From Bacillus mesophilus (lineage in GTDB: Bacteria > Bacillota > Bacilli > Bacillales > SA4), in the NCBI RefSeq assembly GCF_011008845.1, contig NZ_JAAIWM010000004.1, positions 1 through 64,000 on the forward strand: a stretch of DNA of 64,000 nucleotides. The letters run 5' to 3'. Position numbers and translations under genes: made by a program. Positions 8,800-18,285 of this stretch are shown one piece after another (position 1 is the stretch's first letter; each line of letters opens with the position of its first letter). The notes below the pieces were generated by a model. That model did not search any database, was not told the DNA's origin, and saw nothing but the letters and a program-made list of their open reading frames with translations.

Positions 8800-9555
8800 A
8801 TGAGCTTCGAGTGGGTAGTAAAAATACTAATCGAAAACTGGCCAATGTTTCTTCGCGGAGCGGGTGTAACACTATTAATAGCTTTAATTGGTACATTTTT
8901 TGGAGCCATTATTGGTTTATTAATAGGTGTTATACGTACGATTCCGTTACCAGAGCGAGGAGTTAAAAGGACACTCTTAAAAATTACAAATGCAATTTTA
9001 TCAATTTATATAGAAATTTTCCGTGGTACTCCAATGATTGTACAAGCCATGGTAATTTTTTATGGTGCAGCACTAGCCTTTGGTCTAGATATGGACCGTA
9101 TTGTTGCAGCTATTCTGATTGTGTCAATTAATACGGGTGCATACATGGCTGAGTTTGTCCGGGGTGGAATTGTATCTATAGATAAGGGACAATATGAAGC
9201 CGCACAAGCAATCGGAATGAACCATTTTCAAACGATGACCAATGTTGTACTACCACAGGTGATCAGAAATATTATCCCAGCTACCGGAAACCAATTTATT
9301 ATTAATATTAAAGATACGTCTGTGTTAAACGTAATTTCTGTTACAGAACTATATTTCCAGACTAAATCAATTGCTGGTAACAATTTTAAATATTTCGAGT
9401 CATTTTTCATAGCATCAGCTATTTACTTGGTCTTGACATTTACTTCCACTGTTATTTTACGATACGTAGAACGCAGGTTGGATGGTCCCAATAATTACAC
9501 TATGGTAGGAACGCCTGTACAGACTAACAAGACGGAGACAAATACTACGATATAG
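8800..9555 (+). CDS. Polar amino-acid ABC transporter permease
   Basis: A 251-residue HisM/GlnP-type permease with about five membrane helices. The EAA loop that contacts the ATPase is visible as QYEAAQAIGMNHFQTMTNVV near residues 128-147. The N-terminal helix starts around residue 20 (GAGVTLLIALIGTFFGAIIG). GTAGGGGGG lies just before ATG 8800. It should form the homodimeric channel of the lysine importer with the ATPase encoded next. Confidence 0.93.
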   Translation: MSFEWVVKILIENWPMFLRGAGVTLLIALIGTFFGAIIGLLIGVIRTIPLPERGVKRTLLKITNAILSIYIEIFRGTPMIVQAMVIFYGAALAFGLDMDRIVAAILIVSINTGAYMAEFVRGGIVSIDKGQYEAAQAIGMNHFQTMTNVVLPQVIRNIIPATGNQFIINIKDTSVLNVISVTELYFQTKSIAGNNFKYFESFFIASAIYLVLTFTSTVILRYVERRLDGPNNYTMVGTPVQTNKTETNTTI

Positions 9556-9576
9556 GTAGAGAAAGGGGGGAACGAT

Positions 9577-10308
9577 TTGGAAAATATTATTCGTATTCAA
9601 CATTTGAGTAAGTCTTTCGGGGCTCATGAAGTGTTAAAAGATATCCAATTCTCGGTAAATAAAGGGGAAGTCGTTACAATTATTGGTTCCTCAGGATCGG
9701 GAAAATCCACTCTACTTCGTTGTGTAAATCTTCTAGAGAAGCCAAGTGGTGGCGAAATTATTTATAAAGGTGAAAATATATTAGATGATCATCACGATGT
9801 TCATGCATATCGAAAAAATTTAGGAATGGTCTTTCAGCAATTCAATTTGTTCAATAATCATAATGTGCTTCAAAACTGCGTAGTTGGACAAGTAAAGGTT
9901 TTAAAACGCTCCAAGGAAGAAGCAGAAAGAGTAGCATTAAAGTATCTAAAAGTAGTTGGAATGGATCAATATGTCAATGCAAAGCCAAGGCAGTTATCTG
10001 GTGGACAGAAACAACGTGTTGCGATTGCCCGTGCTCTTTCGATGGAGCCTGATGTCATGCTATTTGACGAGCCAACTTCAGCTCTTGATCCAGAAATGGT
10101 CGGAGAAGTATTAAAAGTCATGAAAGAGTTGGCTCAATCAGGATTAACGATGTTAATCGTTACACATGAGATGGAATTCGCGAAGGAAGTTTCAGATCGG
10201 ATTGTCTTTATGGAAAAAGGGGTTATCGCTGAGGAAGGAACTCCTGAACAAATTTTTAACAATCCAAAGCAACAACGAACTAGGGAGTTTTTAAAACGCA
10301 CTTTTTAA
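9577..10308 (+). CDS. Polar amino-acid ABC transporter ATP-binding protein
   Basis: A 243-residue ATPase of the GlnQ/HisP type. Walker A is GSSGSGKST at residues 37-45, the signature is [15 protein letters not shown] near 139, and Walker B is [13 protein letters not shown]. The H-loop His sits in [10 protein letters not shown]. The TTG start at 9577 follows AAAGGGGGG. It powers the upstream permease. A terminator follows, closing the operon. Confidence 0.95.
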   Translation: MENIIRIQHLSKSFGAHEVLKDIQFSVNKGEVVTIIGSSGSGKSTLLRCVNLLEKPSGGEIIYKGENILDDHHDVHAYRKNLGMVFQQFNLFNNHNVLQNCVVGQVKVLKRSKEEAERVALKYLKVVGMDQYVNAKPRQLSGGQKQRVAIARALSMEPDVMLFDEPTSALDPEMVGEVLKVMKELAQSGLTMLIVTHEMEFAKEVSDRIVFMEKGVIAEEGTPEQIFNNPKQQRTREFLKRTF

Positions 10309-10323
10309 TTAGATCTTCTTTTT

Positions 10324-10351
10324 ACACAGCATACAAAGCTGTGTTTTTTTT
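10324..10351 (+). terminator. Terminator of the lysine importer operon
   Basis: ACACAGC (10324-10330) pairs with GCTGTGT (10338-10344), followed by a T-run. Confidence 0.85.
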
Positions 10352-10428
10352 ATTTTCACATTTGTTGAAACAATTTACACCTATTATGCGTTTCATAAGT
10401 GAAATTAAATACAAGGGAGATGGATTCA

Positions 10429-10986
10429 TTGAATACATGGAAGACTTTTTCAGCAACGGTGTTAACAGCATCTGTTTTATTTTTAGGTATACCTGCAGGA
10501 GGAGCTGATGCTCAGGAGAGTATTAATTATTCTATTTTCGATTTATCAGGGGTAATTAAAGAAGGCTCAAAAGGTGAAAGCGTGAAAAACATGCAGCGTG
10601 CCTTGAACCTAGCAATGGGGGCAGAACTTTCGGAAGACGGTATTTTCGGTCCTAACACAAAAACGGCAGTACTTGCATTTCAAGAGTCAAAAAAATTAGC
10701 GAAAGATGGTGTATATGGACCTAACACACATGCTGCTCTTTCAAAAGCAGTTAATTCCTTTGGGTTTGCAGACAGCGTTCTAAAGGTTGGTAGTCGTGGA
10801 GAGGCTGTAAAAACACTTCAAAAAGGTCTAGTTGACATGAGCTATGAAGTGTCAGTGGATGGCGTGTTCGGGCCTCAAACTAAAGTAGCTCTAATTAAAT
10901 TTCAAGAAAGGTTTCCAGAATTAGCTAATGATGGAGTTTTTGGACCTAAAACGAAAGCAGTAATGGATAAAGTTTTAAATGATTAA
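10429..10986 (+). CDS. Secreted protein with two peptidoglycan-binding (PG_binding_1) domains
   Basis: A 185-residue exported protein. The signal peptide runs to about residue 28 (cleavage after GADA). Two PG_binding_1 repeats follow, each with the GSxGxxVKxxQ opening and the DGxFGPxTKxA core: one from about 46 and one from about 121. There is no catalytic domain, so it probably binds cell-wall glycan or stem peptide rather than cutting it. I prefer the TTG at 10429 because AAGGGAG (10413-10419) lies 9 bases upstream; the longer GTG at 10399 lacks a site. The terminator at 11007 closes it. Confidence 0.8.
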   Translation: MNTWKTFSATVLTASVLFLGIPAGGADAQESINYSIFDLSGVIKEGSKGESVKNMQRALNLAMGAELSEDGIFGPNTKTAVLAFQESKKLAKDGVYGPNTHAALSKAVNSFGFADSVLKVGSRGEAVKTLQKGLVDMSYEVSVDGVFGPQTKVALIKFQERFPELANDGVFGPKTKAVMDKVLND

Positions 10987-11006
10987 CAGTAAATGAGTTA
11001 AGATTT

Positions 11007-11040
11007 GGCATGAATTCAGTAAATTGAGTTCATGCCTTTT
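11007..11040 (+). terminator. Terminator after the peptidoglycan-binding protein
   Basis: A 12-bp stem (GGCATGAA at 11007-11014 with TTCATGCC at 11029-11036, extended inward by four pairs) followed by TTTT. Confidence 0.7.
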
Positions 11041-11076
11041 GATTTATGTCTAAAAAGCCTAGTACATTTTTTTTAG

Positions 11077-11559
11077 TTATTGGTTATTTTGGGACGACGT
11101 ACCTGTCCCTTTGTCCCTGCTATCAAACATGTTACTTGAGATGGTATTTAGTTTATCTAAAAATCTGTTAAATCCGAAGCCGATTAGGAAGGCTATGGCT
11201 ATTTGTGCGTAAGGGCCTTCTTGGTGATTGGTAAATTCGATAAATAATATGCCACTTTGAATTAAAGTTACAGCAATGACTGCGGTTCCAGTTGCAAATA
11301 TAGGATAAAAGATATACATGATCCAAACACGATAGTTGTTCAGGTTATCCTTTATATAATGAGAACAAAACATATATAGATGTCTTAATGAACCCCCAAT
11401 TGCTCCTGCAAAAAAATAATATAAAAAGAGTTCGATTTCTGAGATAAACGGAAACCTTTCTTCAATATAACCGGTAAAAAGCATACCGACAGCTAAAAAG
11501 CTCCCAAAAAATATAAAAGAAAGATAAGTCAAAATTACAAATTTTAACCAGTTACGCAA
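11077..11559 (-). CDS. Four-helix integral membrane protein of unknown function
   Basis: A 160-residue membrane protein with four hydrophobic segments, near residues 5-30, 44-68, 80-108 and 122-142. I do not recognise a family. The minus-strand TTG start at 11559 has a perfect GGAGGTG about 6 bases upstream. The last ten codons, reading GTGTSSQNNQ, lie in a dispersed GGGAC...GTCCC repeat (11091-11109) that has close copies elsewhere in the window. The natural C-terminus may therefore have been extended by the repeat. Confidence 0.65.
   Translation of the reverse strand: MRNWLKFVILTYLSFIFFGSFLAVGMLFTGYIEERFPFISEIELFLYYFFAGAIGGSLRHLYMFCSHYIKDNLNNYRVWIMYIFYPIFATGTAVIAVTLIQSGILFIEFTNHQEGPYAQIAIAFLIGFGFNRFLDKLNTISSNMFDSRDKGTGTSSQNNQ
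11091..11109. repeat. Dispersed GGGAC...GTCCC palindromic repeat, copy 1
   Basis: GGGACGACGTACCTGTCCC. It matches the copy at 30067 at 17 of 19 positions in the same orientation, and a third copy at 40930 in the opposite orientation. It lies inside the 3' end of a coding region. Confidence 0.7.
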
Positions 11560-11681
11560 AGGGCACCTCCATATAGCGTTGTTATTATATATATATGGAT
11601 AATTTGTCGAAACTGTTAATGGAGAAGTTTCAATGGGGCGATTTTTAATTTTCTTGAATTTCTTTATTAGGTAGAAACTAA

Positions 11682-11727
11682 TATAATGTACTGTTTTGGA
11701 AAACCTAATAATAATTCAATTATTAGG
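11682..11727 (+). promoter_or_regulatory. -10 element and hairpin that captures the ribosome binding site of the DDAH-like gene
   Basis: TATAAT at 11682-11687 is a good -10; the -35 is poor. About 10 bases past the likely start, CCTAATAAT (11704-11712) pairs perfectly with ATTATTAGG (11719-11727). The second arm contains the first bases of the AGGAGTG site for ATG 11737, so the hairpin could limit translation. Confidence 0.5.
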
Positions 11728-11736
11728 AGTGTCTAC

Positions 11737-12597
11737 ATGGAAAACAACTCTAAAGTAAGTTCAAAAACGTATTGCAATACTGAATATGATGTATTAAAAC
11801 AGGTTGTATTATGTCAGCCTGAATATATGGAGATTCGCGATGTTATTAATGAGACACAAAGGCATTTTAAAAACGAAGGTATACATATCGAAACGGCATT
11901 AAAGCAGCATAGTGATCTTGTTAAAACGCTAAGAGAACATGGGGTTGACGTTGTTTTATTACCGTATCATAAGAAATATCCAGAACAAGTATTTACACGA
12001 GATATTGGGGTTACGATTGGACAGACCGTTTTTGTTACACATATGGCAGCTGATTTACGAAAAGGTGAAGAAAATGTGTTGAAGCAATGGCTAGATGATG
12101 AAGAAATTTCATATTTCAATTTATTAGAGGATTTAATTGAAGGCGGAGATGTGGTAATTGATCGTGATACTATTTTTGTAGGGTTAAGCGATCGAACCAA
12201 TTTGAAGGCAGCAGAACATTTACAAAGTATTTTAACTGATCATAAGGTGATTCCTGTAGAATTTCAAGAAAAGTATTTGCACTTAGATTGTGTGTTTAAC
12301 ATAATTTCACCAGACACAGCTTTGATTTATCCAGATGCATTTACTCCTGATAAAGTTGAAATATTTAAAACACGATATGATTTAATTGAAGTCGAGGAAG
12401 ATGAACAATTTACACTTGGGACCAATGTTCTTAACATAGGAAATAAGAAAATCTTGAGTGTACCTGTTAATAAGAAGGTTAATCAAGAGCTTCGAAACAG
12501 AGGGTTTGAAGTGATAGAAGTTGATATTACTGAGATTATTAAATCAGGTGGATCTTTCCGTTGCTGCACGCTTCCTTTATTACGATCTAACAGCTAA
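11737..12597 (+). CDS. Dimethylarginine dimethylaminohydrolase-like amidinohydrolase
   Basis: A 286-residue member of the guanidino-group modifying (GME) superfamily, matching the B. subtilis YkgA type in length and motifs. The substrate-binding acid is in FTRDIG, EGGDV follows, the catalytic His is in YLHLDCVF, and the nucleophile is expected at Cys276 in GGSFRCCTLPL. The likely reaction is hydrolysis of a guanidinium compound such as a methylarginine or arginine derivative, giving a urea product plus amine. ATG 11737 is chosen for the AGGAGTG before it; the longer frame from 11686 has no site. It is followed by a terminator. Confidence 0.88.
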   Translation: MENNSKVSSKTYCNTEYDVLKQVVLCQPEYMEIRDVINETQRHFKNEGIHIETALKQHSDLVKTLREHGVDVVLLPYHKKYPEQVFTRDIGVTIGQTVFVTHMAADLRKGEENVLKQWLDDEEISYFNLLEDLIEGGDVVIDRDTIFVGLSDRTNLKAAEHLQSILTDHKVIPVEFQEKYLHLDCVFNIISPDTALIYPDAFTPDKVEIFKTRYDLIEVEEDEQFTLGTNVLNIGNKKILSVPVNKKVNQELRNRGFEVIEVDITEIIKSGGSFRCCTLPLLRSNS

Positions 12598-12614
12598 GTA
12601 AGGCTCTGTATTTG

Positions 12615-12660
12615 AAAAAGGTAAAAGCCGCTCATTTATAGGTGGCTTTTACCTTTTTAT
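12615..12660. terminator. Terminator after the DDAH-like gene
   Basis: A 15-bp perfect stem (12615-12629 with 12644-12658) with A and T ends. Confidence 0.85.
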
Positions 12661-12721
12661 TCTTCGCTAGGATGTATTTTGTTATAATGAAAGAAATAAA
12701 CGTAACAGGCGAGGGAACTCA

Positions 12722-13210
12722 TTGAGAATAATTACATTATCTAATGGAAAAACAGTAGAGGTTGAGTGTTTAAGTTGTGCTTTAACAAGTGGGGTAATAG
12801 AACCTGATGGCGGTGTAGTGATTGAAACAGAGCATTTTCATGCTCACCAGGATGTTGCCTATCCAATAAGAGGATTAATTATATTGGCATCCAAACGTCA
12901 CATAAAATGCTTTGATGAACTTACTGAAGCAGAAAAAGTTGATTACATGAACTTACTATCAAGAATCAGAAAGGCTCAACGTGAAGTATTAGGAATTGAA
13001 TCAGTCTATTATTTTTATAACGAAGATACCACTCACCATTTTCACACTTGGATGGTTCCACGCTATGAATGGATGTATGATTTTGGTCGATCTGTAGAAT
13101 CACTTAGACCAGTTCTTCTTCATGCAAGAAACAATATGAATAATAAAGAAAATTTAAAAGATGTGATGAGCGCAATTGAAGCATTAACTGAAGAATTAAA
13201 CGAAAAGTAA
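12722..13210 (+). CDS. HIT-family (histidine triad) hydrolase-like protein
   Basis: A 162-residue HIT-fold protein. The triad appears as THHFHTW with His105, His106 and His108, a shifted form of the usual HxHxH. HIT proteins cleave nucleotide phosphoramidates or dinucleoside polyphosphates using the middle His. The N-terminal CLSC pair and the segment FHAHQD are further His/Cys residues that may bind a metal. The start is TTG 12722 after GAGGGA. A TATAAT at 12683-12688 is a likely -10. Substrate is not predictable. Confidence 0.8.
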   Translation: MRIITLSNGKTVEVECLSCALTSGVIEPDGGVVIETEHFHAHQDVAYPIRGLIILASKRHIKCFDELTEAEKVDYMNLLSRIRKAQREVLGIESVYYFYNEDTTHHFHTWMVPRYEWMYDFGRSVESLRPVLLHARNNMNNKENLKDVMSAIEALTEELNEK

Positions 13211-13211
13211 G

Positions 13212-13243
13212 GAGCTTTGATTTGGTTATCAAAGCTCTTTTTT
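13212..13243 (+). terminator. Terminator after the HIT gene
   Basis: GAGCTTTGAT (13212-13221), loop TTGGTT, ATCAAAGCTC (13228-13237), then six T. Confidence 0.9.
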
Positions 13244-13259
13244 CATTTCACTGTTTTAC

Positions 13260-13276
13260 TTGTGTTTTTTACACAA
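13260..13276. promoter_or_regulatory. Palindrome TTGTGT-N5-ACACAA, candidate PutR operator
   Basis: A perfect 6-bp inverted repeat with a T5 spacer, about 140 bases upstream of putB. In B. subtilis the proline-responsive activator PutR binds inverted repeats upstream of putB, and a putR-like gene lies downstream here. The match to the PutR site itself was not verified. Confidence 0.45.
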
Positions 13277-13416
13277 CTCAAGGCAAAATCTTTGTATCTC
13301 TTATACATTGTTACCAATCCACCCCAAATGATAAATTCTAAGAAGAGAATAATAAAGTATCTATACCTAATTACTCTATAACTAAAACAAAAGCTAATAC
13401 CATGGGGGTGTATGTT

Positions 13417-14334
13417 GTGCAGACTATTTCAAGAGATTTTTTCTTATATCTTTCAAAAAACAAGACATTGAATCGTGCAGCCCAAAATTGGGGTGGAAGC
13501 ATTGCAGCTGGAAAATTAATTGGAGGCATTGATTTTCCAAGCTCTGTTCCTTTTATTAAAGATTTAAATAACCAAGGATTATCTGTTACGGTTGATCATT
13601 TAGGTGAGTTTGTAACAGATCGAGCTGTGGCAATTGAGAGAGCGAATGAGTGTATCTCTACAATAGAGATGATATCCGCTTATAATCTAGAATCTCAAGT
13701 ATCTTTAAAGATGACATCTTTAGGATTGGACATCGATCAGCAACTAGTTTATGAGAATATGACACGAATACTAGATACAGCTGAAAAGCATAAAATTATG
13801 GTCACAATCGATATGGAAGATGAACAGCGTTGTCAAAAAACGCTAGATATATTTAAAGATTTCAAACAACGTTACACCTATATTAGTACAGTGCTTCAAG
13901 CCTATTTATATAGAACTGAGAACGACCTTTATGATTTGCAAGCATATCAACCCTTTTTAAGGCTTGTAAAGGGCGCTTATCAAGAATCTGAAAATGTAGC
14001 ATATCCAGAAAAGTCAGATGTTGATGAAAATTATAAAAAACTTATCAAAACTAATCTATTAAATGGTCTTTATACAGCCATTGCCACACATGATGACAAA
14101 ATAATAGATTATACAAAGCAGCTTGTAAAAGAGCACAATATTAGTTTAGAGTCTTTTGAATTCCAAATGTTGTATGGCATGAGAAACACGACTCAAAAGG
14201 AGTTAGTAAAAGAAGGATATAAAGTACGTGTATACGTTCCATATGGTCTTGATTGGTATGGGTACTTTATGAGAAGACTAGCAGAGCGTCCAGCTAATAT
14301 TGCGTTTGCTTTAAAAGGAATCACAAAAAAATAG
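13417..14334 (+). CDS. putB: Proline dehydrogenase
   Basis: A 305-residue monofunctional FAD-dependent proline dehydrogenase, the first step of proline breakdown, giving 1-pyrroline-5-carboxylate. It is a TIM-barrel protein with the family pattern: RAAQNWGGSIAAGKLIGG near the start, VTVDHLGEFV, and the C-terminal substrate-binding helix YGYFMRRLAERPAN with its two arginines. I prefer GTG 13417, which has GGGGGTG 7 bases upstream and gives the normal N-terminus (MQTISRDFF). putC follows after 26 bases, so the two are cotranscribed. Confidence 0.95.
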   Translation: MQTISRDFFLYLSKNKTLNRAAQNWGGSIAAGKLIGGIDFPSSVPFIKDLNNQGLSVTVDHLGEFVTDRAVAIERANECISTIEMISAYNLESQVSLKMTSLGLDIDQQLVYENMTRILDTAEKHKIMVTIDMEDEQRCQKTLDIFKDFKQRYTYISTVLQAYLYRTENDLYDLQAYQPFLRLVKGAYQESENVAYPEKSDVDENYKKLIKTNLLNGLYTAIATHDDKIIDYTKQLVKEHNISLESFEFQMLYGMRNTTQKELVKEGYKVRVYVPYGLDWYGYFMRRLAERPANIAFALKGITKK

Positions 14335-14360
14335 ATTTATAGAAGGGAAGAGATGATGAA

Positions 14361-15908
14361 ATGACAACACCATACAAGCATGAACCGTTTACCGATTTTA
14401 CCAATGAGGCTAATAAAGCTGCGTTTGAACAGGAACTTGTTAATGTAAGCGCAATTATGGGAAAAGATTACCCACTTGTCATTAATGGTGAAAGAATTTC
14501 TACAGAAGACAAAATTGTTTCGATTAATCCAGCAAACAAAGAAGAAATAGTTGGGACTGTTTCAAAAGCAAAGAAAGAACATGCTGAAATGGCAATTCAA
14601 GCAGCAAGTGAGGCCTTTGAAGAATGGAGATATTGGAATCCTGAAGAAAGAGCAAATATCTTATTTCGAGCAGCTGCTAGTATCCGTAGAAAGAAGCATT
14701 TTTTCTCTGCTCTTTTAGTGAAGGAAGCAGGGAAGCCTTGGAATGAAGCAGACGCTGACACTGCTGAAGCGATTGATTTCTTAGAATATTATGCTCGCCA
14801 AATGATTGAACTATCACAAGGAAAGCCAGTTCAAAGTCGTGAAGGAGAAATTAATAAATATATTTATACGCCAACAGGAGTAACAGTTGTCATTTCACCA
14901 TGGAACTTCTTATTTGCCATTATGGCCGGCACAACTGTTGCGCCGATTGTTACAGGAAACACAGTTGTACTGAAGCCTGCTAGTACGACTCCTGTTATTG
15001 CAGCACTGTTCGTAGAAGTATTAGAAGAGGCTGGATTGCCTAAAGGAGTAGTTAACTTTGTTCCTGGTAGTGGAGCAGAAGTAGGAGATTATCTGGTTGA
15101 TCACCCCAAAACTAGTCTTATTACCTTTACAGGCTCACGCGAAGTAGGTACTCGCATATTTGAACGTGCGGCTAAAGTACAACCTGGTCAAACTCATCTT
15201 AAACGAGTAATCGCAGAAATGGGTGGGAAAGACACAGTTGTTGTTGATCAGGATTGTGACCTTGAATTAGCTGCTCAATCTATATTTGCGTCAGCATTTG
15301 GTTTTTCGGGTCAAAAATGTTCAGCAGGTTCACGTGCAGTTGTTCATAAAGACGTGTATGACGAAGTGCTTAAACGAGTGATTGAGATTACGGAACAAAA
15401 AATAGTCGGTAACCCTGAGAATGCTAATACGTATATGGGACCAGTTATTGATCAAGGCTCATTTGATAAAATTATGGAGTACATTCAAATTGGTAAAGAA
15501 GAAGGTCGGTTAGTAAGTGGTGGTAACGGTGACGACACGAAGGGCTATTTTATCGAGCCAACTATTTTTGCTGATTTAAATCCAAATGATCGTTTAATGC
15601 AAGAAGAAATCTTTGGTCCGGTTGTTGCGTTTTCAAAGGCGGATAGCTTTGATGAAGCTCTGAGAATAGCTAATAATACGGAGTATGGATTAACAGGTGC
15701 TGTTATTACAAATAACAGACAGCATATTGAGCGTTCTAAACGAGAATTCCATGTTGGTAACTTATATTTTAATAGAACGTGTACAGGAGCTATTGTGGGT
15801 TACCATCCATTTGGTGGTTTTAAAATGTCAGGTACCGATTCAAAGGCAGGAGGGCCTGATTACCTGGCGCTTCATATGCAGGCAAAAACGATTAGTGAAA
15901 TGTTATAG
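14361..15908 (+). CDS. putC: 1-Pyrroline-5-carboxylate dehydrogenase
   Basis: A 515-residue NAD-dependent aldehyde dehydrogenase that turns glutamate semialdehyde into glutamate, the second step of proline catabolism. The catalytic Cys320 lies in [10 protein letters not shown] and Glu286 in AEMGGKDT. The length and C-terminal [18 protein letters not shown] match the RocA/PutC group. The position after putB and before a PutR-like regulator favours PutC over the arginine-pathway paralogue RocA. GAAGGGAAGAG lies before ATG 14361. Confidence 0.95.
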   Translation: MTTPYKHEPFTDFTNEANKAAFEQELVNVSAIMGKDYPLVINGERISTEDKIVSINPANKEEIVGTVSKAKKEHAEMAIQAASEAFEEWRYWNPEERANILFRAAASIRRKKHFFSALLVKEAGKPWNEADADTAEAIDFLEYYARQMIELSQGKPVQSREGEINKYIYTPTGVTVVISPWNFLFAIMAGTTVAPIVTGNTVVLKPASTTPVIAALFVEVLEEAGLPKGVVNFVPGSGAEVGDYLVDHPKTSLITFTGSREVGTRIFERAAKVQPGQTHLKRVIAEMGGKDTVVVDQDCDLELAAQSIFASAFGFSGQKCSAGSRAVVHKDVYDEVLKRVIEITEQKIVGNPENANTYMGPVIDQGSFDKIMEYIQIGKEEGRLVSGGNGDDTKGYFIEPTIFADLNPNDRLMQEEIFGPVVAFSKADSFDEALRIANNTEYGLTGAVITNNRQHIERSKREFHVGNLYFNRTCTGAIVGYHPFGGFKMSGTDSKAGGPDYLALHMQAKTISEML

Positions 15909-15916
15909 AATGAATT

Positions 15917-15955
15917 AAAGGAGTGAAAATCAATATGATTTTCACTCCTTTTTTT
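15917..15955 (+). terminator. Terminator of putBC
   Basis: A 16-bp perfect stem (15917-15932 with 15936-15951), three-base loop, and T-run. Confidence 0.92.
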
Positions 15956-16021
15956 GATAGTCTACTATACAATCATTCAAATGATGAGTATTATTAATTT
16001 GAATAAGAGAGGAGGAATGAA

Positions 16022-17260
16022 ATGAAGGAGCTCCTAGAAAAAATATACACTTCAACAGATTTAGACAAAATTACTGATTTAATCAGCAATGAACTAAAGA
16101 AACCCGTCATTTTAGAAAGTGATCATTTCTTCCTATTAGCTTATAACTCTTATTATATTAATCAATTCGATTTAGCTAATCAGCAAACCATTTTTTCAAA
16201 GAAATGTCCACTTAACATTTTTGAAGCTTTTGTCGAGACTGGTATTATAGATCAACTTAAAACGATAACAGGTCCATTTAGAATACATGAGATGAAGGAA
16301 ATAGGCTTAAATCAACGAGTGGTGGTTAGTGCCAAATATCAGGATACGATTATGGGATATATATGGGTTCAAGAAATTAATGAAAAACTTACGGATGAGG
16401 AAATGGATTTTTTACATGAAGCCTCCTTACACATCGGAAAAGTTATTTATAAAAGGAATAATGTTGTTCAGCAAAAAGATGAGGATATTGAGAATTTATT
16501 TAGAAAGGCCATTAACAATGGTTTTTCTACGGAAAAAGAATTGAGATGGGAAGCTAAACAGCTTGATATTATTCTTCCTTCAATATTTTGTATTATGGTG
16601 GTCAACGCTAGTCATGCAGAGGAAGAACTAATTGAAGAGTTAAAGATTACGATTCGGTCTTATCTTAATTTAAAAGATAATACGAGTCATGTGTTAATTG
16701 ACCGATCTAACATTGTTATTGTAGTAGGCTGTTATTCGTTCAAATATTCGCCTATGGAAGCCTCATTACAAGTTATTGAAAATTTATTATCTAATTTTAA
16801 TACGGAGCGCTATTCTAATATTTATATTGGTATAGGTAACGAATATCAACAACTATTATCTCTACATAACAGCTATGAAGAGGCTTTAGAAGTGGTTGAG
16901 CTAACAGAAAAATTAGGAACACAGGAAAATGTCCCATATGAATATGATAAACTAGGAATTTTCCGCTATTTAGACTTAATTAGCGAAAAAAATAATAAAA
17001 TTCAATATCGAAATAATAACCTGCAAAGGCTAATGGATAAGAATCATGAGAGTCAGACCGAGCTACTGAAAACACTCGAATACTATCTGGTTAATAATTG
17101 TAAATTGAAACCGACCTCTAAACAAATGTTTATTCATCCTAATACATTGAACTATCGAATTAAGCAAATTACAGAATTAACTTCTATAAATTTTTCAGAT
17201 TTTAATCAGAAATGTCAACTTTACCTTGATTTAATGCTTCTCAAGGGTAAAAATCGTTAA
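16022..17260 (+). CDS. putR: PutR-like transcriptional activator (PucR/CdaR type)
   Basis: A 412-residue regulator. The N-terminal 140 residues form a GAF-like sensing region, the middle resembles the GGDEF-like domain of CdaR/PucR proteins, and the C-terminus (about 345-405) is the helix-turn-helix of this family, with LLKTLEYYLVNN and HPNTLNYRIKQI. In B. subtilis PutR responds to proline and activates putBCP. Its place directly after putBC supports that role; no proline permease gene (putP) is present here. GAGGAGGA precedes ATG 16022. It has its own terminator. Confidence 0.85.
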   Translation: MKELLEKIYTSTDLDKITDLISNELKKPVILESDHFFLLAYNSYYINQFDLANQQTIFSKKCPLNIFEAFVETGIIDQLKTITGPFRIHEMKEIGLNQRVVVSAKYQDTIMGYIWVQEINEKLTDEEMDFLHEASLHIGKVIYKRNNVVQQKDEDIENLFRKAINNGFSTEKELRWEAKQLDIILPSIFCIMVVNASHAEEELIEELKITIRSYLNLKDNTSHVLIDRSNIVIVVGCYSFKYSPMEASLQVIENLLSNFNTERYSNIYIGIGNEYQQLLSLHNSYEEALEVVELTEKLGTQENVPYEYDKLGIFRYLDLISEKNNKIQYRNNNLQRLMDKNHESQTELLKTLEYYLVNNCKLKPTSKQMFIHPNTLNYRIKQITELTSINFSDFNQKCQLYLDLMLLKGKNR

Positions 17261-17270
17261 AGGTTGACCT

Positions 17271-17306
17271 AAATGCTTGGGTTGTAAATCCAAGCATTTA
17301 TTTTTT
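17271..17306. terminator. Terminator between putR and the converging EamA gene
   Basis: AAATGCTTGG (17271-17280) pairs with CCAAGCATTT (17290-17299), followed by ATTTTTT. Confidence 0.85.
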
Positions 17307-17309
17307 ATG

Positions 17310-18170
17310 CTATAAAATCAGTAAACCTGTTCCAATAGTTATAAGAATACCACCTATGACTGTAAACTTTGTAGGCTTTTCCTTTAAGATAAAAATACTT
17401 AGTACCATTGTAATTACAACACTAAATTTATCAATAGGTGTAACAATACTTACCTTACCAATGGCAAGTGCGGCAAAATAGCAAAGCCATGAAAATCCAG
17501 TAGCTGCTCCTGATAGTACTAGAAATAGATAGGATCTTTTTGATATGCTTTTAAGTTCCTTATTTGTTTTTTGGAAGAACACAATACCCCAGGCAAAGAT
17601 AATAATGACAATCGTACGAATAAACGTTGCAACATTTGAATCAACATCTTCAATTCCAATCTTTGCTAATATATTGGTGAGGGAAGCAAACACAGCGGAC
17701 AATATGGCTAAAAAAATATAGTTAGATTTTATATCCATTTTGCTTTTTTGTTCCTTCCGACCTATTAACACAAATGTACCGATTGAGATAATAACTCCTC
17801 CCGCAACCACTAAAGGTGTAGCCGGTTCCTGAAGAATTATAAAAGATAATAAAATGGTTAGAACTACGCTAGCCTTATCGATGGGGACTACCTTCGAGAC
17901 GTCACCAATCTGAATAGCTTTAAAAAAGCATAACCATGATAAACCAGTCGTTATTCCTGATAAGATCAAAAATAGTAAGGAATGCAGTGTTACTGTAAAT
18001 ATCTCTGGTAGGTGCCCTGTAATTACCACCATAAGAAAAGCCATGAGTACGACGACAATTGTTCGGATGGCCGTTGCTAAATTAGAATCAACATCTTCAA
18101 TTCCGATTTTTGCGAGAATGGCTGTAAAGGACGCAAATAAAGCTGCTAGAAGTGCAAGGATAATGCTCAT
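17310..18170 (-). CDS. EamA/DMT-family transporter with clear internal duplication
   Basis: A 286-residue drug/metabolite transporter with ten membrane helices in two EamA halves. The halves are still very alike: ILAKIGIEDVDSN followed by AT and IRTIV appears near residue 18 and again near residue 170, and GVISIGTF/GGILITIGTG close each half. The family exports small metabolites or amino acids, but substrate is unknown. The start at 18170 has only a weak upstream site. It converges on putR. Confidence 0.88.
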   Translation of the reverse strand: MSIILALLAALFASFTAILAKIGIEDVDSNLATAIRTIVVVLMAFLMVVITGHLPEIFTVTLHSLLFLILSGITTGLSWLCFFKAIQIGDVSKVVPIDKASVVLTILLSFIILQEPATPLVVAGGVIISIGTFVLIGRKEQKSKMDIKSNYIFLAILSAVFASLTNILAKIGIEDVDSNVATFIRTIVIIIFAWGIVFFQKTNKELKSISKRSYLFLVLSGAATGFSWLCYFAALAIGKVSIVTPIDKFSVVITMVLSIFILKEKPTKFTVIGGILITIGTGLLIL

Positions 18171-18285
18171 AGGTAATCAGCTCGATTTTATAAAATTTCT
18201 CAATCAACCATTAGTAAATTATTATTTGAGAGGTTTATTATTTCCAATTCAAATCGAAATAACCAAATAATAGGTTGTTATTTTA

